Positions 1 to 5,787 of a stretch of 6,479 nucleotides of DNA are shown piece after piece; the stretch's first letter is position 1, and each line of letters begins with the position of its first letter. The notes beneath the pieces are model-generated. The model saw only the letters and a program-made list of their open reading frames with translations, was not told the origin of the DNA and did not search any database. The stretch is from positions 3,727-10,205 of the forward strand of contig DNNV01000018.1 of assembly GCA_003497505.1 (NCBI GenBank). Reading direction: 5' to 3'. A program made the translations under genes and the position numbers. The stretch comes from Clostridiales bacterium (lineage in GTDB: Bacteria > Bacillota > Clostridia > Tissierellales > Sedimentibacteraceae).

Positions 1-724
1 TTTCAGGTTCAGGGCATGCAGCAAACAGGAAAAGCATGGCGTGTGCAAGGACAGAGAGTGCATGACGCCGTCAAAATGCAGGAATCTTCAGGTTGATCAC
101 AGTGATTATATTGAGCTTCTCAGAAAAATAAGGAAAGTTGAAGGGGTTAAAAAGGTCTTTGTTCGTTCCGGAATAAGATACGACTATGCAATATATGACA
201 GCAGCGATGAATTCATAAATGAATTATGCCACCATCATGTCAGCGGCCAGCTCAGGACAGCGCCTGAGCATGTATCGGAACATGTATTAAAATTAATGGG
301 CAAGCCTTCAATAAGCACATATAATCAATTTGTAAAGAAATTTTATAATGTTAACAAAAAAATAAACAAAGAGCAGTATATTGTGCCATACTTCATTTCT
401 TCTCATCCGGGCTCAAGGCTGAAGGACGCCATAGAGCTTGCGGAATATATAAGGGATATGGGTCACATACCGGAACAGGTTCAGGATTTTTATCCCACGC
501 CGGGAACATTGTCCACCTGCATGTATTATACGGGGTTTAATCCTTTGACGGGAGAGGAAGTCTATGTTCCCAAAAGCAGTGAAGAAAAAAGAATGCAAAG
601 AGCGCTTCTTCAGTATAATAAAAAGGAAAACTATGACATAGTATTAAAAGCGCTGGAAAAAGAAAACAGGTATGACCTAGTGGGATATGGTCCCAAATGT
701 CTTATAAAACCAAGAAAATTGTAA
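1..724 (+). CDS. ygiQ: YgiQ-family radical SAM protein, C-terminal part (5' end outside the window)
   Basis: The reading frame is open from base 2, so the gene starts before the window; the GTG at 41 is in frame but is internal. About 240 C-terminal residues are visible. Family landmarks seen are [44 protein letters not shown], and [25 protein letters not shown], followed by a C-terminal [11 protein letters not shown]. These match the end of the radical SAM barrel and the conserved C-terminal domain of YgiQ proteins. The CxxxCxxC motif that would bind the SAM iron-sulfur cluster lies in the missing N-terminal part. Four cysteines near the left edge (codons starting at 17, 44, 59 and 77) match a cysteine cluster that I recall from E. 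coli YgiQ. The biochemical role of the family is not established as far as I know. The TAA stop is followed by a 103-base gap, so this gene probably belongs to a different transcription unit from the genes downstream. Confidence 0.9.
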   Translation, partial: FRFRACSKQEKHGVCKDRECMTPSKCRNLQVDHSDYIELLRKIRKVEGVKKVFVRSGIRYDYAIYDSSDEFINELCHHHVSGQLRTAPEHVSEHVLKLMGKPSISTYNQFVKKFYNVNKKINKEQYIVPYFISSHPGSRLKDAIELAEYIRDMGHIPEQVQDFYPTPGTLSTCMYYTGFNPLTGEEVYVPKSSEEKRMQRALLQYNKKENYDIVLKALEKENRYDLVGYGPKCLIKPRKL

Positions 725-758
725 AGTTATATCGATTAATTTTAAGCGTTTTTTAATA

Positions 759-794
759 ATTAACTTATTGCAAAATCTTTCATAGTAAGTTAAT
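759..794. repeat. Inverted repeat spanning the candidate capA promoter
   Basis: ATTAACTTA (759-767) and TAAGTTAAT (786-794) are perfect 9-base inverted arms separated by 18 bases. The left arm ends just before the candidate -35 box and the right arm overlaps the candidate -10 box, which would suit an operator. No T-run follows on the + strand, so it is not a convincing terminator for the upstream gene. In sequence this AT-rich it may be fortuitous. Confidence 0.35.
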
Positions 795-796
795 AT
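768..796 (+). promoter_or_regulatory. Candidate sigma-A-type promoter for the capA-cdaA-cdaR-EBP genes
   Basis: TTGCAA (768-773) and TAATAT (791-796) are separated by exactly 17 bases. Each hexamer matches 4 of 6 consensus positions. Transcription would begin near 803, about 25 bases before the capA start. The gap is very AT-rich, so chance matches are likely and the call is tentative. It is the only non-coding stretch where the four-gene set could have its main promoter within this window. Confidence 0.35.
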
Positions 797-827
797 TAAA
801 TATGAAATATAAAAATAGAGGTACTAA

Positions 828-2117
828 ATGAACAGAAAAATCAGACGCAGAAGAAAAAGAATAAGGTTGCTGTCCATAGGCTTGCTGATTATCGCATGTA
901 TTTTTGCGGCTTCCTTTGCTACCGGGAAAATAGGCGGTAACGATAAGGGACCTGGAGATATTATCGGGACAGATAAGGAACAGGGTAAAAATACGGAATC
1001 CTCTAAGCCCGGCGAACCTAAAAAACCCGAAATTAAAGAAAATATAACTGTGAATTTAAAGGCCACCGGAGATATTATGTTTCATCCGTCGCAGCTTGAC
1101 GGAGCATATGACCCGGCAACAAAGACATATGATTTCAGGAACAGCTTCAAGGCGGTTAAGGAATTGTTTTTAAATGCAGATATAGCAATAGGCAATTTCG
1201 AAGGAACAACAGCAGGCAACAGCGTTTATGCATACCAGGGATATCCGTTGTTCAACGCTCCTGATGAAGTGCTGGATTCAATCAAGGAAGCGGGATTTGA
1301 TGTTTTATCAACTGTAAACAACCACTGTCTTGATACAAGGAAGGCAGGAGTTATCAGAACAATAGAACAGATAAAAGCAAGAGGCATGGATACGGTTGGA
1401 ACATACGTGAGCAAGCCTGAAACAAGGGTTCTCATAAAGGATGTAAAGGGAATAAAGATTGCGTTTTTAGCATACACGGAGATGGTAAACGGACTTGAAT
1501 CCACTATGAACCCTGAAGATCTTGATTCAATGATAAATATTATAAACGAAGAAAAAATATTTGAAGATATTGCTTATGCAAAGAGAAAAAATGCCGATAT
1601 AATAATTGCAAGTATGCATTGGGGTGATGAATATGCCCGAGTGCAGGCAGGCAGACAGGAAGTGCTGGCAGATAAATTGCTTTCTGCAGGAGTCGATGTA
1701 ATTCTGGGAAGCCATCCGCACGTGATACAGCCGGCACAAAGGCTGGAATACGACGGAAAAACAAAGTATGTGATATACTCTATGGGGAACTTCATATCCA
1801 ACCAGAGAATAGAAACTTTGGTGCCTTACGGAATCGGAGAGGAAATTTCCAAGTATACGGAGGATGGAGTAATAGTTGATATCAATATTGAGAAAAACGG
1901 TGAAACAGGAGAGGTAACAATAAAAGATGTGGGATACATACCTCTTTGGGTATACAAGGGAACAACAGCGGACGGAAACACCGAGCATGTTGTGTATCCC
2001 ATCATGGAATATATTGAAAGCAGTGACATAAACGACAAAGCAAAAGCAAGAATGCAGAGATCATTAAACGATACTGCAATGCAGATGAAAGTATTGCAGG
2101 GGAGTTCGGCAGAGTAA
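828..2117 (+). CDS. CapA-family (PGA_cap) membrane-anchored metallophosphatase-like protein
   Basis: The product has 429 residues. A very basic N-terminus (residues 1-13, nine K/R before residue 13) precedes a hydrophobic segment at about 13-31, so the protein is anchored with its bulk outside the cell. IIAC at 21-24 fits a relaxed lipobox, but hydrophobicity continues past the cysteine, so a transmembrane anchor is the better guess. A Gly/Pro/Lys/Glu-rich linker (about 34-72) leads to the CapA domain (about 74-375). Its motifs are GDIMFH (81-86), NFEG (123-126), NNH (164-166), MHWGDEY (263-269), GSHPHVIQP (294-302) and SMGNFIS (318-324). These carry the Asp/His/Asn residues expected of a calcineurin-like metal site. 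The family is named for poly-gamma-glutamate capsule synthesis, but most solitary members have no tested function. No capB or capC neighbour is visible, so capsule synthesis is not supported here. The ATG is preceded by AGAGGT (817-822), five bases away. cdaA starts 28 bases after the stop. Confidence 0.88.
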   Translation: MNRKIRRRRKRIRLLSIGLLIIACIFAASFATGKIGGNDKGPGDIIGTDKEQGKNTESSKPGEPKKPEIKENITVNLKATGDIMFHPSQLDGAYDPATKTYDFRNSFKAVKELFLNADIAIGNFEGTTAGNSVYAYQGYPLFNAPDEVLDSIKEAGFDVLSTVNNHCLDTRKAGVIRTIEQIKARGMDTVGTYVSKPETRVLIKDVKGIKIAFLAYTEMVNGLESTMNPEDLDSMINIINEEKIFEDIAYAKRKNADIIIASMHWGDEYARVQAGRQEVLADKLLSAGVDVILGSHPHVIQPAQRLEYDGKTKYVIYSMGNFISNQRIETLVPYGIGEEISKYTEDGVIVDINIEKNGETGEVTIKDVGYIPLWVYKGTTADGNTEHVVYPIMEYIESSDINDKAKARMQRSLNDTAMQMKVLQGSSAE

Positions 2118-2145
2118 TCAGAAATAAAATCGGGGATGTGGCGGT

Positions 2146-2973
2146 ATGGAACAGGTTAAATTAATTTTTGCGAACATTGGAATAAACAGCATAGTGGACA
2201 TAGGAATCGTATACTATGTGCTATATCATGGATACTTACTTATTCGTGACATGAGGGCAAAACAGCTTGTTAAGGGTATTGTTCTTTTAATTGCGCTTAT
2301 TCCAATATCAGATTTATTTGAACTTCATATGGTGAAATATATTTTGAACCATACGTTTCAGGTAGGGGTTATAGCTCTGGTGGTTGTATTTCAGCCTGAA
2401 ATCAGAAGAGCACTGGAGTACATAGGAAGAACCTCGTTCTCACTGTCAAATCTTGAAAAAAATGCTCAGACATCCGCACAGGTTATAAAAGAAATTGTTT
2501 CGGCAACATCGTCCCTGGCAAGGCAGAAGATAGGTGCATTGATTATATTTGAACAAAAAATAGGACTTACTGATATTTCTGAGAGCGGGACAAAGCTTAA
2601 TGCAAATATTTCAAGTGGATTGCTGATAAATATATTTATTCCCAATACTCCGCTGCACGACGGTGCTGTAATAATTAAAGACTATACAATAATGGCGGCA
2701 GGATGCTTCCTGCCATTGACTGAAAACAACCTTCTCTCAAAGGACATAGGCACAAGACACAGAGCTGCAATAGGAATGACGGAAAAATCTGATGCCGTTG
2801 CACTGATTGTATCCGAGGAAACCGGATATATCTCATATGCTGTTGAGGGAAGACTTTACCGAAATGTTCAGATAGAGGAGCTTGAATACCTTCTGTCCGG
2901 AATTTATATGGATAACGACAAGGTAAATTTGTTTGATAAATGGAGAAGCAGAAATGAAGATAAAAAACGATAA
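2146..2973 (+). CDS. cdaA: Membrane diadenylate cyclase CdaA (c-di-AMP synthase)
   Basis: The 275-residue product has the usual CdaA length and layout. Three predicted membrane segments (about 14-34, 41-58 and 66-83) are followed by a short linker and a cytoplasmic DisA_N/DAC domain (about 100-260). The catalytic signatures are intact: DGA at 172-174 within PNTPLHDGAVI, and RHR at 204-206 within GTRHRAAIG. SEETG at 223-227 is also typical. The enzyme condenses two ATP into cyclic di-AMP, a messenger that controls potassium and osmolyte transport and cell-wall homeostasis in Firmicutes. ATG 2146 has GGGGA (2132-2136) nine bases upstream. The following cdaR start lies inside the 3' end of this gene, which implies translational coupling. 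Intact motifs suggest an active enzyme. Confidence 0.96.
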   Translation: MEQVKLIFANIGINSIVDIGIVYYVLYHGYLLIRDMRAKQLVKGIVLLIALIPISDLFELHMVKYILNHTFQVGVIALVVVFQPEIRRALEYIGRTSFSLSNLEKNAQTSAQVIKEIVSATSSLARQKIGALIIFEQKIGLTDISESGTKLNANISSGLLINIFIPNTPLHDGAVIIKDYTIMAAGCFLPLTENNLLSKDIGTRHRAAIGMTEKSDAVALIVSEETGYISYAVEGRLYRNVQIEELEYLLSGIYMDNDKVNLFDKWRSRNEDKKR

Positions 2974-4204
2974 AATATTAGTGCAGGCGGCCTGTATTGT
3001 AGTTTCTGTAGCATTTTGGGTATTTGTGATGTTCCAGCCTGATTTGATGAAAAATGAAACAATTGCGAATATTCCTGTTACCATTAGAAATCTCAGTGCT
3101 CTGGAAAATGCAAATCTTATTCTGATGAATTCAGATAAAGATCATTTTACGGTAAATGTCAGGGTTCAAGGTACTATTGCACAAATAAGCAAGTTGAGCA
3201 AAAGCGATTTTTCAGCATATATAGATGTGCTTGGATTTTCAGAGGGAATAACAAATGCTAAAGTTGAGGTGTCCGGTCCGAGCAGCGTCTCAATTGTAAG
3301 CAGCAGCCCGTACCAGATAGCATGCAACGTTGAGGGGATAATATCAAAGGTAATGGATGTAGATATCCAATATGAAGGGAATGAAGCGACCGGCTACTAC
3401 AGGGCTCTTCCTCTGTCAAATCCGTCTTCAGTTAAAATTACGGGACCGAGAAGTGTTGTTAATGCGGCTTCCAAGGCAGTGGCTACAGTCAATATAAGTG
3501 AAGTGGCAGACACTGTAGTGAAGACTGTTCCCGTAAGGGTATATGACGGTACAGATGCGGAGATATTCATGTCTGCTCCCATTGACAATGTGGAGGTTAC
3601 TGTGCCTGTATATCCAACAAAGTATGTGGAGATTATTCCTGATGTGACAGGTGTGCCCGAGGAAGGCTACCAGCTTTCTGATGTGACCGTAAAACCGGAT
3701 AAGGTGAGAATAGCTGCGAGAAAGGACATATTGGATACAGTTAAGGAATTGAAACTTAGTCAGCTGGATATTTCAGGTGCATTCAACAATATACTTTCTC
3801 CAAGAGAAATTTTGGGGACAGATGGATTGATAATTTTAGATCTAAAAACTGATCCAGTGGTAAATGCAGTTGTGGAAAAAATCACGGAGAAAGAGTTTAT
3901 ATTCAAGGCATCGGAAATCAGATTCGATAATCTTAAGGAGGGTCTGAAAGCCATAGTGTCAGAGCCTGAAACTGAAGTTTCAGTAATTGTAACCGGAGGT
4001 GCCGGTGTTATAAATAAGCTTGCCAAGGGTGATTTGATTCTCAGCTCCGATGTAACGGGAGCGGATATTGGAGTGCATGATTTCAAAATACAGTGTGTTA
4101 CTGACGCAAAGCTGAACAACATAGCTATGACACATGAAAATATAATAGTTGAAATAACAGAAGCGTCAGAAGAAGGCGCTGCAACTGACGAAGTGCAGGA
4201 ATAA
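2954..4204 (+). CDS. cdaR: CdaR, YbbR-repeat regulator of CdaA
   Basis: I chose ATG 2954 (416 residues) because GGAGA (2942-2946) sits seven bases upstream. A TTG at 2933 would add seven residues but is less plausible. The gene overlaps cdaA by 20 bases. One transmembrane helix (about 10-28) is followed by four YbbR-like repeats outside the cell, at about 34-127, 130-219, 221-309 and 312-402. They are recognisable from recurring V..SGP..V, V.ITGPRSVV and V.I.ARKDIL elements and similar strand patterns. The acidic tail (SEEGAATDEVQE) is probably disordered. In Firmicutes CdaR binds CdaA at the membrane and modulates c-di-AMP production. In many of these genomes glmM follows; here the next gene, 2 bases away, is a sigma-54 activator. 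Confidence 0.93.
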   Translation: MKIKNDKILVQAACIVVSVAFWVFVMFQPDLMKNETIANIPVTIRNLSALENANLILMNSDKDHFTVNVRVQGTIAQISKLSKSDFSAYIDVLGFSEGITNAKVEVSGPSSVSIVSSSPYQIACNVEGIISKVMDVDIQYEGNEATGYYRALPLSNPSSVKITGPRSVVNAASKAVATVNISEVADTVVKTVPVRVYDGTDAEIFMSAPIDNVEVTVPVYPTKYVEIIPDVTGVPEEGYQLSDVTVKPDKVRIAARKDILDTVKELKLSQLDISGAFNNILSPREILGTDGLIILDLKTDPVVNAVVEKITEKEFIFKASEIRFDNLKEGLKAIVSEPETEVSVIVTGGAGVINKLAKGDLILSSDVTGADIGVHDFKIQCVTDAKLNNIAMTHENIIVEITEASEEGAATDEVQE

Positions 4205-4206
4205 AT

Positions 4207-5598
4207 ATGAAAAATATGAATATTGAAATGAACACAATGGATTATCAGGGAATGCTGGAGGCTGTGCTGCTGGCAACGCAGGATGCAATAAGCGTTGTAA
4301 ACGAAAAGGGCGAGCATGTACTTGTAAATCCGGCGTACACGAAGATAACAGGCCTCGAATATGAGGAAGTAATAGGCAAAAATGCCCTCTATGACATTGA
4401 AGAGGGCGAAAGCCTTCATCTTAAGGTTCTTTCAACAAAAAAACCGGTTGAAAATACAAAGCTTAAAATACGCCCCAGCGGTAAGACGGTTGTGGCCCAG
4501 GCCGCACCCATAATTGTGAACGGCGTTTTTAAGGGAAGTGTTGCAGTTCTTCACGATATGTCGGGAATAAAGGACCTGACCGACAAGCTGAATAAAGCGG
4601 AAAAAAAGTTGAGAGAGCTGACTTATAAATACAAGCCTGAGGACATAATAGGCAAGTCCGAAGCAATAGCAGAAGTGCGTAAAATGATTGAAAAGGCAGC
4701 AAAAGTTCCTGCTACAGTTCTTTTAAAAGGTGAAAGCGGAACGGGAAAGGAGTTGTTTGCCAATTCAATTCACGCTCAGAGCAGGAGGAGTGAAAACAAT
4801 TTCATAAGAGTTAACTGTGCGGCTCTCTCAGATTCACTGTTGGAGAGCGAGCTTTTCGGATATGAAGAAGGATCGTTTACGGGAGCGCTGAAGGGCGGCA
4901 GGAAGGGATTGTTTGAAGAGGCTGACAAGGGAACAATATTCCTTGATGAAATATCTGAAATAAGCATGAATACTCAGGCGAAGCTTCTCAGGGTCCTGCA
5001 GGAAAAGGAAATAATGAGAGTCGGAAGCAATTATTCTATTCCTGTAGACGTAAGAATTATAACCGCAACCAACATTGATTTAATAAAAGCAGTAAGGGAA
5101 GGCAGGTTCAGGGAGGATTTGTTTTACAGGCTCAACATACTTCCCATAATGATTCCTCCTTTGAGAGAAAGAAAGGAAGACATACCCCTGCTCATAAAAA
5201 ATTTCATAGCTAAATTCAATGATGAGTATGGAAGGCATATATTGAATATATCCGATGATGCTATAAATAAGCTCATTGATTATGAATGGCCGGGAAATGT
5301 AAGGGAGCTGGAAAATATAATAGGGCGCTCAATAATAAATATGAATATAAATGAGCGTGTGATTCAGGCAGAGCATCTTCCTCAGCTTCTGGCGGGAAAG
5401 AAAAATTCAAACGGAATGGAAGCAAGAGCTCAAGAAGGAGAGCTTGTAACTTTGAGTGATGTAGTTGACAGAGCTGAAACCGACTATATTAAAAATGTAT
5501 ATGCAAGGCTGAATAAAAATAAGACTGAAACTGCTAAAATACTGGGCATATCTCTCAGATCTCTGTATTATAAGATGGAAAAATATAAAATAAATTAA
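4207..5598 (+). CDS. Sigma-54-dependent transcriptional activator (PAS - AAA+ - Fis HTH), BkdR-like
   Basis: The 463-residue product has three parts. A PAS sensor domain (about 14-120; DAISVVNEKGEHVLVNPAY at 26-44) is followed by a short helical linker (about 121-140). The AAA+ sigma-54 interaction domain (about 147-375) has Walker A GESGTGKE (175-182), the sigma-54 contact loop GSFTGA (222-227; the usual form is GAFTGA), Walker B TIFLDE (243-248), REDLFYRLN (302-310), PLRERKEDIP (318-327) and WPGNVREL (361-368). A Fis-type helix-turn-helix ends the protein (about 439-460; KTETAKILGISLRSLYYKM). There is no receiver domain, so activity is probably set by a ligand at the PAS domain rather than by phosphorylation; the ligand is unknown. 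ATG 4207 has AGGA (4197-4200) six bases upstream, and cdaR ends 2 bases before, so the two are co-transcribed. A consensus sigma-54 promoter for ptb follows, making ptb the likely target, as BkdR does for ptb-bcd-buk in B. subtilis. Assignment to the activator family is very secure; the target is inferred. Confidence 0.94.
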   Translation: MKNMNIEMNTMDYQGMLEAVLLATQDAISVVNEKGEHVLVNPAYTKITGLEYEEVIGKNALYDIEEGESLHLKVLSTKKPVENTKLKIRPSGKTVVAQAAPIIVNGVFKGSVAVLHDMSGIKDLTDKLNKAEKKLRELTYKYKPEDIIGKSEAIAEVRKMIEKAAKVPATVLLKGESGTGKELFANSIHAQSRRSENNFIRVNCAALSDSLLESELFGYEEGSFTGALKGGRKGLFEEADKGTIFLDEISEISMNTQAKLLRVLQEKEIMRVGSNYSIPVDVRIITATNIDLIKAVREGRFREDLFYRLNILPIMIPPLRERKEDIPLLIKNFIAKFNDEYGRHILNISDDAINKLIDYEWPGNVRELENIIGRSIINMNINERVIQAEHLPQLLAGKKNSNGMEARAQEGELVTLSDVVDRAETDYIKNVYARLNKNKTETAKILGISLRSLYYKMEKYKIN

Positions 5599-5600
5599 CG

Positions 5601-5646
5601 TGCAATAATTTGCAAAAAAGTTTTCTTTGCAAATTATTGCGTGCAA
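5601..5646. promoter_or_regulatory. Candidate EBP upstream activating sites: paired TGCAA-N4-TTGCA palindromes
   Basis: Site 1 (5601-5614) is a perfect TGCAA-TAAT-TTGCA palindrome. Site 2 (5628-5641) is TGCAA-ATTA-TTGCG, one base from perfect. Their centres are 27 bases apart. Together they also form a larger perfect inverted repeat: GCAATAATTTGCAAA (5602-5616) and TTTGCAAATTATTGC (5626-5640), with a 9-base spacer. A further TTGC-GT-GCAA (5637-5646) overlaps site 2. Relative to the predicted ptb start near 5776 the centres lie at about -168 and -141, within the usual range for sigma-54 enhancers. The region begins 2 bases after the EBP stop codon. If transcribed, the large repeat would form a 15-base-pair hairpin, but A residues, not a T-run, follow it, so it is a poor intrinsic terminator. 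Binding by the adjacent EBP is inferred. Confidence 0.65.
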
Positions 5647-5695
5647 AAAAATGCGAGAAAAGAAAACTAATTAAATCAGTAATAAGGTAAATGGC

Positions 5696-5731
5696 ATCCG
5701 GACTTTGAAATATCAAGGCCTGGATTTTTTT
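5696..5731 (+). terminator. Rho-independent terminator of the cdaA-cdaR-EBP transcript
   Basis: The 13-base arms 5696-5708 and 5713-5725 pair around an AATA loop with ten Watson-Crick pairs, two G-U wobbles and one A-C mismatch. Seven consecutive T follow (5725-5731, the first being the last stem base). It lies 98 bases after the EBP stop and ends 18 bases before the sigma-54 promoter. It therefore isolates ptb from read-through of the upstream genes. Confidence 0.8.
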
Positions 5732-5741
5732 ATTGCGTGCA
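5730..5741. repeat. Second copy of the 12-base direct repeat TTATTGCGTGCA
   Basis: TTATTGCGTGCA occurs at 5634-5645, overlapping the second palindromic site, and again here, 96 bases downstream and eight bases before the sigma-54 -24 element. Both copies contain the TTGC and TGCA units of the palindromes. The copy here overlaps the T-tract of the terminator. It could be an extra, promoter-proximal activator site; this is inference from repetition and position only. Confidence 0.5.
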
Positions 5742-5749
5742 GCCTCAGC

Positions 5750-5765
5750 TGGCACGAAAATTGCT
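5750..5765 (+). promoter_or_regulatory. Sigma-54 (SigL/RpoN) -24/-12 promoter of ptb
   Basis: TGGCACGAAAATTGCT matches the sigma-54 consensus TGGCACG-N4-TTGCW at every defined position. The invariant GG (5751-5752) and GC (5763-5764) have the required 10-base separation. This puts the transcription start at about 5776, just before the ptb ribosome binding site. A sigma-54 activator gene immediately upstream strongly supports the call. Confidence 0.93.
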
Positions 5766-5776
5766 CATATTAATAT

Positions 5777-5784
5777 GAGGTGAG
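5777..5784 (+). promoter_or_regulatory. Strong ribosome binding site deciding the GTG start of ptb
   Basis: GAGGTGAG lies just upstream of GTG 5788, with the GAGGTG core five bases from it. The only close ATG (5786) is followed directly by TGA, and the ptb frame has a TGA at 5776-5778, so GTG 5788 is the first possible start. The site begins about one base after the predicted sigma-54 transcription start. Confidence 0.85.
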
Positions 5785-5787
5785 AAT

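Noticed and set aside
41..724. Reading the first gene as a complete 227-residue protein starting at GTG 41.
   Set aside because: The frame stays open to the window edge, and the residues before 41 continue YgiQ family sequence including the first cysteine of the cluster.
725..827. A riboswitch, such as a c-di-AMP (ydaO-type) element, ahead of capA.
   Set aside because: The gap is only 103 bases, almost all A and T, with no conserved structured motif that I can recognise.
1666..1681. TGGCAGATAAATTGCT inside capA resembles a sigma-54 promoter with correct GG-N10-GC spacing.
   Set aside because: It lies in the middle of the capA coding sequence, encodes ordinary family sequence (VLADKLLSAG region), departs from consensus at the C and G of TGGCACG, and has no gene starting near it.
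1527..1988. Longer minus-strand open frames opposite capA, cdaR, the EBP gene and ptb.
   Set aside because: They are antisense to genes with clear family motifs, lack recognisable domains, and are best explained as shadows of real coding sequence.
2933..2953. In-frame TTG start that would lengthen CdaR by seven residues.
   Set aside because: ATG 2954 has a well-placed GGAGA, while the TTG would put a charged, unneeded extension before the membrane anchor.
5602..5640. The 15-base inverted repeat as the main intrinsic terminator of the EBP gene.
   Set aside because: No T-run follows it on the + strand; the hairpin at 5696-5725 with seven T is a much better terminator.
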